From DASRDU01 sp035652435 (GTDB taxonomy: Bacteria > Acidobacteriota > Blastocatellia > RBC074), in NCBI GenBank assembly GCA_035652435.1, contig DASRDU010000014.1, forward strand, positions 124,001 to 188,000: DNA of 64,000 nucleotides, in the 5' to 3' direction. The stretch's first letter is position 1. Each line of letters starts with the position of its first letter. A program made the translations under genes and the position numbers. Positions 43,747 to 53,035 of this stretch are shown here, piece by piece. Under the pieces are notes generated by a model. That model had not been told where the DNA came from. It made no database searches and worked only from the letters and a program-made list of their open reading frames with translations.

Positions 43747-46542
43747 TCAATTCTCTGGCGGCCTCTGGTTCGGGCGCCGGTCACCACGCTCCCGATTGGC
43801 AGGAGTCGCTTCCTGAGGCGGGAATTCGGCGGGGAGATGGTCGCCCACCATGCCGAGCGCCATGATCGTCGTCAGGCCGTTCTGTGCCGCCCCGTTCGTC
43901 CCCGCGAGACCGGACTCATCAACAGGCTTCAGAGACTCCGGCCCCTCCACCCGGCGGACGGTTTCGTTTCGTCCGCCCCTGCCGCTCGCGAGCAGTGCAT
44001 TCACGCCCACCTTCATAAAGGCCGGATTCTTCGTTTTCAGATAAACGTAAGAGGCCAGACGTCCGTCGCGGACATACGCGGCGTCATTGCCCTCAGTCCC
44101 CGTAGTCATGTCCCTGACAATGACTTCCCTGGGCGCGGTATTGAGCCGGCAGTATTGCAGCCAGAGCTTCTGCCAGCGCTCGTCGTCAAGCATCAGGTTG
44201 AGTTCGAAGACCACTTCGGCCCCGCCCATAATCGTCGCCAGGTTGTACTGCCCCGCCTCGTCCGACAGTTGATACAGTTTGCCAGTCGCCGGGTCGTAGC
44301 CGAACAGGAGATTTTTCCCCGTGCGCAACCCGAGCGGCATGCGGGCGAGACTCTCGATGCCGGCGAGAATCTTGTCACGCCACTTCGTGTCGCCCGTGCG
44401 CTCCCACTCGGTCATCCAGTTGCTGACGAAGGCGAACCAGTCAGGGCCGAGGCGGACGCGGGTTGGATACTTCTTCTCGGCTTCGGTGATCGGCTGGGCC
44501 AGCCGCATGGGGTCGTAGTCCACGACCTTGTAGTCCACGTTCAGGACCTCGCGCATAATGTCGCCGGTGCGTTCGTCCGTGGTCAGGTAGTAATAAAAGC
44601 GGCGGTACGCGGCCTGGCTGATGCGGGCCTCCTTGGCGCCGCAACCCCAGTGGCGCACATTGTGGCGGGAGCCGAGTCCGGCGAACCTGCCCAGGTGATA
44701 GGTGTCCACTTCGCTCGTGTGCCGCGTCATCGCTTCGGCCATGCGGAAGATGTCGGCGCGGCCCGTCCGCAGGAAGCTGTACCAGAGCCACATGTCCGTG
44801 CCCAGCTCGGCGTTGTCCCACGCCATCCCGCCCAGATCGTAGCGCCAGACGTGGCGCTCATTATCGTAGGAGTGCATCACGTCGCCGTAGTCCCAGAACC
44901 CGTACCAGTTGCGCTGATCTATCTGCTTCAGATAGAAATCAAGCGTGGCCCCGAGCCTTTCTTCAATCGCACGTTTTACCGGAGTTGAGCGATCCTCGAG
45001 GCCCCAGATGCCGAAGGCCTGGGCCGAGTGCAGGTATTGTGGCGTGCAGACGAGCAGCGGCGGCTCGGCGCCGGCCTGCGCCATCTTCGCCGTCTCCTCC
45101 CTGGCCGGGACGGCGGCAGTCGCAAACAACGTCAGCTCACTGGTGCGCGCTACGCCGTGCGCCGTGCTGAACCCGGGCTGCACGTCCTCGTAAACGGCTT
45201 CGAGGCCGTGCGCGCGAGTGTCGTAGTGGCGCAGATCCATGCCCGGCGCTTCGGGCGACCACATCCAGACGATCAGCTCCGCGGCGCCGCCGGCCGCCTT
45301 CTGCACTTCGAGCGACGCCGGGTATGACTGCCAGAAATTCCTGAGACTCGCCGCCAGCCCGCCGCTCGCGTCGCCCGCGAAGACCAGCCCCGACGCGCGC
45401 CGGCCGGCCCCGGCCGGGATCCACGCGCTTTCAGGATTGGTGCGCTTGAGTACCGTGAACCCGTCAGCATTGGGCTGGACCAGCTTGAAGTCGTCCCACA
45501 CCGCCCAGTCCGCCAGCAGGCCCTGGCCGCGCGCGTTGTACGCTTCCCTGTCAGGGACGCGCCTGCCGGCAATCTGATCAGGGTAGACGTCGGCGCCCGT
45601 CTGCGGATGAGCCACAAAGCGTCCGCCGCGCCCGATCATCGGCTGAATCGGCTCTGACCACAGGCCCGGGCCCTCGCCCGAGAAGCGCACGTGACGGTTG
45701 TGAATCTGCTCGCGCATCGGCACCGAGAAGGCCACGCCCAGCCCGCGGATGAAGTCCCTGCTCTCATCACCATCGTAGACGACGGAGTGGACGAGGCGCA
45801 CCGACTCCTGTCCGGCGTAGAAATACAGACGAACGACAAACGGCAGCCACTCGCGGTTGCTCTTCAAGCCCTGATGTTTACCCTCGATCTTCACGACCGC
45901 GCGCACCGGGCCGGATTGCTCCATCGTCACCCTCTCGACTTTGGTCGAATATTTCTCGCGCTGCGGGGCATTCTCGGCTCCGCCGTCGGGGCCGTCCTGG
46001 AGGATACAGATGAGCCGCCCATGTCGCGCCACCTCACGACCGTCAACGACTATCGAGTCAATGAGACTGGTGCCCCACCTGGGGATGCGAACCTTCAATC
46101 GTCCGGTGTCTATTTCAAAGGTCGTGTCGCTCTGTCTGACCTGCACGACAGGGCCTGACGTGGATGCGGCAGTATTACCTGCCGAGAGCCTGAGTGAGCC
46201 GGTAATTTCCGGGCCGGCTACGGTAGCGAAGCCGGCCCACTTGATCGAGCCATCCGGCCACCAGGCGAGCGGCCACGATTGCAAGGGCAGACTCCTCCCG
46301 TCTGCCGCCGTCAGGGTGAACGCCTGATCTTTCCGGACTTTCCCCCGGGGCCACGGCACTCCCCAGCTGACGCCGGTCCGCACCGCCGGCGCTCTGTCTC
46401 CCAGCCATTTCAATTCGACAGACGCCGGAGATTGCGCGGCAGCGGGCAGGAAGACGCCGCCGACCAGCAGAGCCAGCAGCGGAAGAGATGCCAGCCGCTT
46501 ACGCTTGCAGCCTGGAGAAGTGTTATGGTGCAGTTCCTTCAT
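43747..46542 (-). CDS. Exo-rhamnogalacturonan lyase family protein (PL26 / PcRGLX / YetA-like)
   Basis: 931 residues with a signal peptide (ASLPLLALLVGGVFLPAAAQ). The N-terminal RIFT-barrel-like segment begins VELKWLGDRAPAVRTGVSWGVPWPRG, followed by a middle domain with DGDESRDFIRGLGVAF, and an alpha/alpha-toroid C-terminal half with WYGFWDYGDVMHSYD, WRYDLGGMAWDNAELG and HLGRFAGLGSRHN. These blocks match the exo-rhamnogalacturonan lyase family of Penicillium RGLX and Bacillus YetA. The family cleaves RG-I by beta-elimination from the chain end, leaving unsaturated galacturonate-rhamnose. Its start is 4 bases from the stop of a DUF1961 gene, an arrangement that points to joint function. Residues needed for catalysis were not verified individually. 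Confidence 0.86.
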   Translation of the reverse strand: MKELHHNTSPGCKRKRLASLPLLALLVGGVFLPAAAQSPASVELKWLGDRAPAVRTGVSWGVPWPRGKVRKDQAFTLTAADGRSLPLQSWPLAWWPDGSIKWAGFATVAGPEITGSLRLSAGNTAASTSGPVVQVRQSDTTFEIDTGRLKVRIPRWGTSLIDSIVVDGREVARHGRLICILQDGPDGGAENAPQREKYSTKVERVTMEQSGPVRAVVKIEGKHQGLKSNREWLPFVVRLYFYAGQESVRLVHSVVYDGDESRDFIRGLGVAFSVPMREQIHNRHVRFSGEGPGLWSEPIQPMIGRGGRFVAHPQTGADVYPDQIAGRRVPDREAYNARGQGLLADWAVWDDFKLVQPNADGFTVLKRTNPESAWIPAGAGRRASGLVFAGDASGGLAASLRNFWQSYPASLEVQKAAGGAAELIVWMWSPEAPGMDLRHYDTRAHGLEAVYEDVQPGFSTAHGVARTSELTLFATAAVPAREETAKMAQAGAEPPLLVCTPQYLHSAQAFGIWGLEDRSTPVKRAIEERLGATLDFYLKQIDQRNWYGFWDYGDVMHSYDNERHVWRYDLGGMAWDNAELGTDMWLWYSFLRTGRADIFRMAEAMTRHTSEVDTYHLGRFAGLGSRHNVRHWGCGAKEARISQAAYRRFYYYLTTDERTGDIMREVLNVDYKVVDYDPMRLAQPITEAEKKYPTRVRLGPDWFAFVSNWMTEWERTGDTKWRDKILAGIESLARMPLGLRTGKNLLFGYDPATGKLYQLSDEAGQYNLATIMGGAEVVFELNLMLDDERWQKLWLQYCRLNTAPREVIVRDMTTGTEGNDAAYVRDGRLASYVYLKTKNPAFMKVGVNALLASGRGGRNETVRRVEGPESLKPVDESGLAGTNGAAQNGLTTIMALGMVGDHLPAEFPPQEATPANRERGDRRPNQRPPEN

Positions 46543-46546
46543 CGCG

Positions 46547-47413
46547 CTACCGTGTTCGTGTGGCAGTCACCTGCCACACCTTGAAGTTGTCATAAGCCAC
46601 CATCGTCACGCCTTCCATCGAACGCAGCCCGATTCGTCCTGCCCCGTGCGGCCGTTCGGGGTCATCCCACCTGATAACGACCTTGCCGTTCACCTCAACC
46701 TCGATGTGCGCGCCACTCTTCAGAATCCGAAGGCGATGCGTGACATCGGTCGGGCCGGTGGTCAGGCTCGGGCCTTCGGCCACCTGGCTGAAACCCGGAT
46801 TCCTGCGGAGCCGATTGGAGAGGCTTTCCGCCTCATTGTTCCGGCTCCACCAGGAATCAGTGTAGTTGGCCACCGCACCGCTGTGATAGGCCTCGTAGTT
46901 GGCCCGGCGCGGCGGCAGAGACAGGTCGAAGATGTCTTCGCCGTTCCTGCCCGTGGCGCAGAAGAGGACAATGGTCAGGCCGCTCGTGGAGCCGCAGGGG
47001 CTCATCTCGAATTCGAGCAGGAAGTCTGCCGGAAATATGTGGCGGTTCCAGACCACCATATGTGAACGCCGGCTCGGTACGACCGGCAGGGGCCTGCCCG
47101 CCGCGTCAAATGGCGACGGGGCCACAAGCAGTCTGCCACCGCGAATCTCCACGCCACCCCAGCCCTCGGCAATCCACTCCGCATCGGGCGCGGGTCTCGC
47201 TTTGCGCCGCCACACGCCACCGGCCCGCTCAATCAGATCCTCTTCGCGGGCGATCTTCTGTGGCCGACTGAAGTCGTTTTCGTAAAAGGGGCGCAGGTCA
47301 TATCCCGACAGGTCGAGCGGCTGGGGCCTGTCCGCCGCGGCCTGTGTTGTGGCCGGCCGGGTCACACCGGTAACGCATGATGCCACGAAAAACAGAACGA
47401 CGAGGGGTCGCAT
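46547..47413 (-). CDS. DUF1961 family protein (YesU-like)
   Basis: 288 residues from ATG 47413; the open frame begins upstream but lacks coding character there. A signal peptide (LVVLFFVASCVTGV) leads to a beta-jelly-roll-like protein. The DUF1961 pattern is visible in FYENDFSRPQKI, WGGVEIRGGRLLV, HMVVWNRHIFPADFLLEFEM and the concanavalin-like C-terminal IEVEVNGKVVIRW. B. subtilis YesU, of the same family, is encoded in the rhamnogalacturonan locus, but its biochemical role is not established to my knowledge. Here it is 4 bases upstream of the PL26-like exolyase, a consistent association. It may be a lyase-like or carbohydrate-binding protein acting on RG-I. Confidence 0.82.
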   Translation of the reverse strand: MRPLVVLFFVASCVTGVTRPATTQAAADRPQPLDLSGYDLRPFYENDFSRPQKIAREEDLIERAGGVWRRKARPAPDAEWIAEGWGGVEIRGGRLLVAPSPFDAAGRPLPVVPSRRSHMVVWNRHIFPADFLLEFEMSPCGSTSGLTIVLFCATGRNGEDIFDLSLPPRRANYEAYHSGAVANYTDSWWSRNNEAESLSNRLRRNPGFSQVAEGPSLTTGPTDVTHRLRILKSGAHIEVEVNGKVVIRWDDPERPHGAGRIGLRSMEGVTMVAYDNFKVWQVTATRTR

Positions 47414-47647
47414 TGCGCGACGCCCGGCAGCAGCAAAGGACAAGTGCAATTCAGTCTCCCGGGAACAAAAAGAGAATACCGCGGCCGGCAATGAGCCCGA
47501 CTCACGCGGCGCGTTGCTGATCCCAGGCCACGTCTGCCGCCGCTCGCCGTATTGATCCACACTGTGTATCTGCCACATAAGGCGCAGACGCTGCCTCCAC
47601 CTTGCGCTTCGACAACGCCTCGTACTCCGGCAGCAGGCAGCCACTTT

Positions 47648-50600
47648 TTAGAAGAAGATCCGGAGGCCGAACTGGATGTAGCGGGGATTATTCACCGCAA
47701 ACAGCGTCCCGAAATTCGGATCATAAGTCTGCCGCAGGCGGAAGAGCTTGAACCCTTCCAGCGTGGTGATGTCGAACGAATTCGCGTTGCGCGAGGCAAA
47801 GCCCTGCGGAATCCGGGTGTGGAAGAAATCCACCGGCAGCGCGTTCGACGGCAACCGGACGGCGTTGACGGTTGACCGGATCTGGCTGAGCGTCGCCGCG
47901 CCTTCCGGCGTCGAAGCCAGCGGCTTCCCGTTGAAGGTCGCCCAGGCGTTGTATTCCGCCGTCGTGATCACTGACGCCCGGGTTCCGGTCCCGAACGGCT
48001 CGGTCTCGGTCGTCAGCTCCGTCGGGAAGGTGCCAAAGCCGGGCGGCGTGTTGCCCGTGTTCACGTAGCGGAAATTGGGGTGGTTGAAAGCATTGATCAA
48101 ATCCACCCGGAATTGAATCCTGCGTTTCTCGCTCTTTGAGAAGGGGAAGGAGAAGCTCTTCTGCACTGACGCATCGAAGTACTCCTGCAACGGCGCGCGA
48201 ATGTCGAGCGTGCGCGGCGCGCTGCCCAGCTGCCCCTTGACCGGGCGCATGAACGCCGCCGGGTTGATGAAGGGCTCGCAATTCGCGCCGATCACGCAAC
48301 TGGACGAATAGAGCGGATTTTTGAGCGGGATGCCCGGCACCAGGTCGAGTCTGACGGTGCGGTTCGTGCCGCCCAGCTTGTTGGTGTCGGTGATGAAGGG
48401 GATGAACGGCTGCCCGCCCTGCAGACGCAGCACGCCCGAGGTCGTCCAGCCGCCGACCAGCGCGTTCACGACCGCCGGCGCGTCCGGCAGCAGATGGCGG
48501 CCCCGGCCGAACGGCAGGTCGTAGACATAAGTCGCCGCGAAATTGTGCTTGATGTCGAAGGTCGAGATCGAGCGGTCGCCTTTGCGCGGCGCGCCGTAAG
48601 AGACCTGGCCGCGCGTCGCGCCCGTCGTCAGTACGCGCACGTCGGGCTGCGCGTCCGAAGCGTCGTCAATGGATTTTCCGAAGGTGTAATTGGCCGTCAG
48701 CGTCAGCCCGTTCCGCACGCTGCGGCGCAAATCAACATAGACCGCGTGCCGGATGCTGTTGGCCGACGGGTCGAAGAAGCGGTTGAGTTCGCCGAAGCCG
48801 AAATACGGGGCCGTCACGCTGTTGCGCTGGATCGTGACCACCTGGCCGAGCAGATTGCGGCGCCCCAGCGGGTCGGTGAAAGCTGTTTCCGCCGCGATGT
48901 TGTTCGTCTCCAGGTAGGTGACGAAGTCCAGGTTGCGCGGGTTGATGTTGACCAGCGGCAGGTACAGGTGCGTGCCCTTGTTGCCGACGTAAGCCACCTC
49001 GACGGCTGTGTCTCTCAAGGGCTCGAATTGAATCGCCAGGTTCCAGTTCTGCGAGTACGGGACTTTGCCGTTAGTGACATCAACGGCGACGCCCGGAATG
49101 CCGATGCCGTTGCCGTAAACCAGCCCGTCGGGGGTCGTGCCGAGCAGCGTGTTGAGCGGCGTGCCTGAGCCTTGCAGCGGCTGGTTCGCTGACAAGCGGA
49201 TGGGCAGCGTCGGGTCAGACGTGCCGTTTGACCCGGTGAGCGTGGTGCCGACGGTCGTAAAGCCGCCGAAGTCCGGGTTGGGCGAACGGTTGTTGCCGGT
49301 GAGCGGCGCGTGCGAAAGGCCGTAGCCGGCGCGCACGACCAGATGCCGCTTCTCCGACCAGCCGAATTTCGGGCTCCAGGCGAAGCCGAGGCGCGGCTCG
49401 AAACCCAGGTAATCAACCGGCGTGATGTATTCCGAGCGCCCGCCCTGACCGGCGAACGCGAAGACCGGAATCGTGGCGGTCGTCGGCACGAAGTCGGGAA
49501 TCGGCGCGGTCGTCGCGATGGTCAGGCCGGTCGCGATGGCGCGGCGTTGCGCGTCGGTGAGCGTGACGGTCTGTGCGAGGTCTGGGCGGAAGACGCCCTG
49601 CAAATTGTGTTTCTCGGTGCGCGGGTATTGCAGCGAGTAGCGCAGCCCCAGGTTGAGCGTCAGGTTCGGGCGCACCTTCCAGTCGTTCTGCACGAAGGCC
49701 GCCAGGCTGTTCCAGCGGTAGTTGTAATCGAGCAGCAGCGGGCGAACGTCCACCGCGTTCGGCACGCCGAGCAGGAAACTGGCCAGATCGTTTCCGCCGT
49801 TTGTCAGACCGGTCCCGCGGTTGTTGCTGGTGTTCACGGTGCGGAATTGCCAGCGCCCGCCCGAGGCCGCGAAGAAGGGCGTGACGTTCAACCGCGCGTG
49901 ATTCAGATCAACGCCAAAGCGCCAGGTCTTGTTCCCGCGCGTCCAGTAAACAACGTCATTGATGTTGAAGCGCTCTTCGACGTTGAAATTATTGGTCGAG
50001 CCGCCCGCGCCGAGGTCGGCGCCCACGTAGCCGTTGTCCTGCGTCAGGAAGAAGAGCGGGATGCCGCCTTTGGTCAGGTGCGGCAGCCCGAACTCCTCAG
50101 CCAGGCTGCGCCCGGTCTTGATTGAAAATTCGGGCGAGAAATCCTCGCTGAAATTCCCGCGCGTGTAATTGAGCCGCAGGTCGTTGACGATTGTCGGCGT
50201 GATGATGTTATTGAAGGTCAGCAGGTACTGTTTGGCGTCGCTGTAAACACCCGTGTTGCCGTTCACGTCATTGCCCGCGCCGCGGATGCCGACGGCGGGC
50301 GTTTTCGTGTAACGGAAGTTCGACTTGAATTTGCCGGAGAAGCTGTGGTCGAGCCGCAGCGTGTAGCGCTTCTCGTCCTGCCGCACGAAGCGTTCCAGGA
50401 TGTAGTTTCTGACGAGGCCCGAATCGTCGAAGTAAGCCCCCGCCGGCGGCATCAACTGAATCAGCCGCAGCGCGGTCGGGTCGAGCATATTCTGCGGGAT
50501 CACGTTGCCGGGGAACTGGCAGAATAATGCCGAGGTCACGCCATTAACCGTGCAGGTCTGCGGCAGCGGGACCAGCCTGCCGCCGTCCGCTCTGAATTGT

Positions 50601-51718
50601 TGATAAATGTTCGCGGGGCCGATGGACGCCTGATTGAATCTGGCGGCGACGTCCGCGGGCAGGAAGCCGCTGTTGGTGCGCACGAGGTTTGAGAAATTAC
50701 CCGCGCGCTCGGCGTCCGTCGGGAGCAGCCCGGTTGAGGTCACGAAGTCCTGGCGGTAGCGCGGCTCGAAAGCGAAGAAGAAAAATGTCCTGTCGTGTCC
50801 GTCGTAAGCGGCCGGCCCGAAAACTTTTTTGGGCAGCCACACGGGGCCGCCAATCGAGCCGGAGAACTGATGGTAGCGCAGATTGTTGGCCGGGCGCGGC
50901 GCGGTGCCGACGCGGAAGGGCCGCGCGTTGGTCACGGGGTTGCGGTGATACCAGAGCGCGACGCCGTTGTAGCTGTTGGTCCCCGATTTGGTCGTGATGT
51001 TGATGACGCCGCCGCCGGTCGTGCCGAACTCCGCCGAATAGGCCGAGGTCTGCACGGTGAACTCCTGCACCGTCTCCGGCGTGAAGCTCACCACCGCGCG
51101 CGCGATGCCGACGCCGGTGTTGTTCACGCCGTCCGCGAGCATCACCGTGCTGCCGGGCCGCCCGCCGTTGAGGCTCAGGTTGAAACCGGGCACCGGCTGG
51201 CCGGAGGTGACTTCCGGGTCCTCGCTGCCCGCGTCGCCCGAAACGTTGGGAATCGTCACGGCCAGATCGAGTACGCTGCGATTGTTGAGCGGGACGTCCT
51301 GAATCTGACGCTCCGTGATCGTCTGGCTGATCGTGCCTTTTTCCGCGTTGATGAGCGGCGCCTCGGCCGTCACGGTAACTTCATTGGCAACCACGCCCGG
51401 TGTCAGCACCACATTCGCCGTGACCGTGGTGGCCGTATCCACCTTGACATTGTTGATGACGGTCTTCCTGAAGCCCGACGCCTCCACCGTGATGCGATAG
51501 ACGACCGGATCAAGCAGAAGCGCGTTGTAGCTGCCCTCGCCTGAGGTCGTCAGCTCCTGTGACTGGTTGGTGCCCACATTCGTGATGGTCACTTTGGCGC
51601 CGGGCACGACCGCGCCAGTCGCATCAGTGACCGTGCCGCTGATCCCGCCCTTGTTGGTCTGCGCGCTGATACTCAGGCCGCAGAGTAAAACAAACACCAG
51701 CGTTTGAATCTGCCGCAT
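47648..51718 (-). CDS. Oar-like TonB-dependent receptor 3 (largest)
   Basis: 1356 residues, with AGGAGG 7 bases before ATG 51718. Signal peptide (TLVFVLLCGLSISAQ), carboxypeptidase-regulatory-like domain (KGGISGTVTDATGAVVPGAKVTITN), plug (ERQIQDVPLNNRSVLDLAVTIP) with the LSLNGGRPGS and VNNTGVG segments, and a barrel ending in the aromatic LRIFF. The extra length compared with the other four receptors comes from longer barrel loops. It is followed by the exolyase/GH106 block and preceded 34 bases upstream by PL22, so RG-I or oligogalacturonide fragments are plausible cargo. Intergenic bases 47414-47647 carry no gene and could hold a promoter for the exolyase block. Confidence 0.9.
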   Translation of the reverse strand: MRQIQTLVFVLLCGLSISAQTNKGGISGTVTDATGAVVPGAKVTITNVGTNQSQELTTSGEGSYNALLLDPVVYRITVEASGFRKTVINNVKVDTATTVTANVVLTPGVVANEVTVTAEAPLINAEKGTISQTITERQIQDVPLNNRSVLDLAVTIPNVSGDAGSEDPEVTSGQPVPGFNLSLNGGRPGSTVMLADGVNNTGVGIARAVVSFTPETVQEFTVQTSAYSAEFGTTGGGVINITTKSGTNSYNGVALWYHRNPVTNARPFRVGTAPRPANNLRYHQFSGSIGGPVWLPKKVFGPAAYDGHDRTFFFFAFEPRYRQDFVTSTGLLPTDAERAGNFSNLVRTNSGFLPADVAARFNQASIGPANIYQQFRADGGRLVPLPQTCTVNGVTSALFCQFPGNVIPQNMLDPTALRLIQLMPPAGAYFDDSGLVRNYILERFVRQDEKRYTLRLDHSFSGKFKSNFRYTKTPAVGIRGAGNDVNGNTGVYSDAKQYLLTFNNIITPTIVNDLRLNYTRGNFSEDFSPEFSIKTGRSLAEEFGLPHLTKGGIPLFFLTQDNGYVGADLGAGGSTNNFNVEERFNINDVVYWTRGNKTWRFGVDLNHARLNVTPFFAASGGRWQFRTVNTSNNRGTGLTNGGNDLASFLLGVPNAVDVRPLLLDYNYRWNSLAAFVQNDWKVRPNLTLNLGLRYSLQYPRTEKHNLQGVFRPDLAQTVTLTDAQRRAIATGLTIATTAPIPDFVPTTATIPVFAFAGQGGRSEYITPVDYLGFEPRLGFAWSPKFGWSEKRHLVVRAGYGLSHAPLTGNNRSPNPDFGGFTTVGTTLTGSNGTSDPTLPIRLSANQPLQGSGTPLNTLLGTTPDGLVYGNGIGIPGVAVDVTNGKVPYSQNWNLAIQFEPLRDTAVEVAYVGNKGTHLYLPLVNINPRNLDFVTYLETNNIAAETAFTDPLGRRNLLGQVVTIQRNSVTAPYFGFGELNRFFDPSANSIRHAVYVDLRRSVRNGLTLTANYTFGKSIDDASDAQPDVRVLTTGATRGQVSYGAPRKGDRSISTFDIKHNFAATYVYDLPFGRGRHLLPDAPAVVNALVGGWTTSGVLRLQGGQPFIPFITDTNKLGGTNRTVRLDLVPGIPLKNPLYSSSCVIGANCEPFINPAAFMRPVKGQLGSAPRTLDIRAPLQEYFDASVQKSFSFPFSKSEKRRIQFRVDLINAFNHPNFRYVNTGNTPPGFGTFPTELTTETEPFGTGTRASVITTAEYNAWATFNGKPLASTPEGAATLSQIRSTVNAVRLPSNALPVDFFHTRIPQGFASRNANSFDITTLEGFKLFRLRQTYDPNFGTLFAVNNPRYIQFGLRIFF

Positions 51719-51752
51719 GAACTTACCTCCTCTATATAGTCTTCCCTGGGAG

Positions 51753-52997
51753 TCATAGCTGACGGCTGACAGCCGCCCCGGTCTTTTTCACCTCGACGGC
51801 GTAAACGTGAGTCGCCCCATGCATATTGGAGCGGAAGACAATCCACTTCATGTCGGGCGTAAAGGTGACGTTCGGTTCGAGCGAGTAATCGTGCTTCGCC
51901 AGGTTGACCAGCCTCTCCGCCCTGAGCGCGCCCTTTTCCGGCGTGAACAGATAAATCCACTGGCCGTTGCCGGGCGCGGCCACGCTGTGCGGCCCGCCGC
52001 CGTCGCCGGCGAAGAGTTTACCGTCCGGCGAGATGTTGTAATGCACTGACCACTTGTCTCGCTCGACCTTGTAGCGGGTCTGCCTGCCCGACGCGATCTC
52101 CACGCCGGCAAGCCAGAATTCCTTCCCCTTCGGCGTTTGCAGGTCATACCAGATCGCCCGCCCGTCGGCGCTGAAGAATTCATGCCCGGCGATCTCCATC
52201 TCCATCGTGCGCGTATGAATCTTCCGCAGCCCCGTCCCGTCGGTGCGGATCGTCCAGATGCGGTCAACCTTGTGCCACGGCCCTTCGTGACAGAACATCA
52301 TCAGGCCCGGGTCGGCGGGCGAGAACTGGACGTGGTTGAGCCAGTCCGTCGCATGATAAAAGGTCTTCACCTCGCCGGTTTTGACGTTGATCGTGTAGAG
52401 CGCCATCGGCAGCCGCGCGGCCAGCCGCCGCTCCATCATCTCGCCCTTGCCCGGGTAGCTGTCGGCGCGCTGCCCCGGAGTCGCGCTCGCGGGCGGCTGG
52501 ACGGCGGCCTGTTGCTCGCCTTCGACAAAACTGCCGCCGAGCAGCGTCTCGTCGGCATTGACCGCGAAGCCCGAGCCGGAGCGCAGTTCGGGTTTCCTCG
52601 CGATCTCCCGCGTGGCCCTGGTGTCGAGGTGCGTGGCGAAAACGGCGCCGTCCTTCAGATAGAAGACCTGCCGCGTCTTTCGACCGACGACGAGGTTGCT
52701 CGTGCGGCCTTCGACGACGAGTTCGATCCTGCCCGTGCTGAGTTCAATCGTCGAGATGCCCCGCCGCGTGGTGATGACCAGCTTGTCGCCTTTCTCAGTG
52801 TACGCGTTCTGGTGGAAGTAGAGGCTCGCGCTGCCCGGCTCGCGCGAGAGCCGGATGACACGGTGGCCGGTCTCCGGTTCCACCCATTCGAGTGGTGGTT
52901 CTGCCGCGGGAGCTGTTTGCGGCGGTGCGGTCTGTTGCGCCAGACCTGACGCGGCCAGCAGCAAAGTCAGCGCAAGACAACTGGCGATAAAATTCAT
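51753..52997 (-). CDS. ogl: PL22 oligogalacturonate lyase
   Basis: 414 residues forming a seven-bladed beta-propeller. Motifs of oligogalacturonide lyase are clear: HVQFSPADPGLMMFCHEGPWHKVDRIW and AGHEFFSADG, which provide histidines that hold the Mn cofactor in characterised enzymes. The enzyme splits di- and trigalacturonates to unsaturated monomers by beta-elimination. Here an N-terminal signal peptide (IASCLALTLLLAASGLAQ) indicates export, probably to the periplasm, whereas enterobacterial Ogl is cytoplasmic. The gene lies between receptors 3 and 4 in the same orientation, so oligomers imported by them would meet the lyase directly. Confidence 0.9.
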   Translation of the reverse strand: MNFIASCLALTLLLAASGLAQQTAPPQTAPAAEPPLEWVEPETGHRVIRLSREPGSASLYFHQNAYTEKGDKLVITTRRGISTIELSTGRIELVVEGRTSNLVVGRKTRQVFYLKDGAVFATHLDTRATREIARKPELRSGSGFAVNADETLLGGSFVEGEQQAAVQPPASATPGQRADSYPGKGEMMERRLAARLPMALYTINVKTGEVKTFYHATDWLNHVQFSPADPGLMMFCHEGPWHKVDRIWTIRTDGTGLRKIHTRTMEMEIAGHEFFSADGRAIWYDLQTPKGKEFWLAGVEIASGRQTRYKVERDKWSVHYNISPDGKLFAGDGGGPHSVAAPGNGQWIYLFTPEKGALRAERLVNLAKHDYSLEPNVTFTPDMKWIVFRSNMHGATHVYAVEVKKTGAAVSRQL

Positions 52998-53035
52998 GTC
53001 TCTCCTCCGATTCTCGCGCGCGGCAGCCTTGAGAA

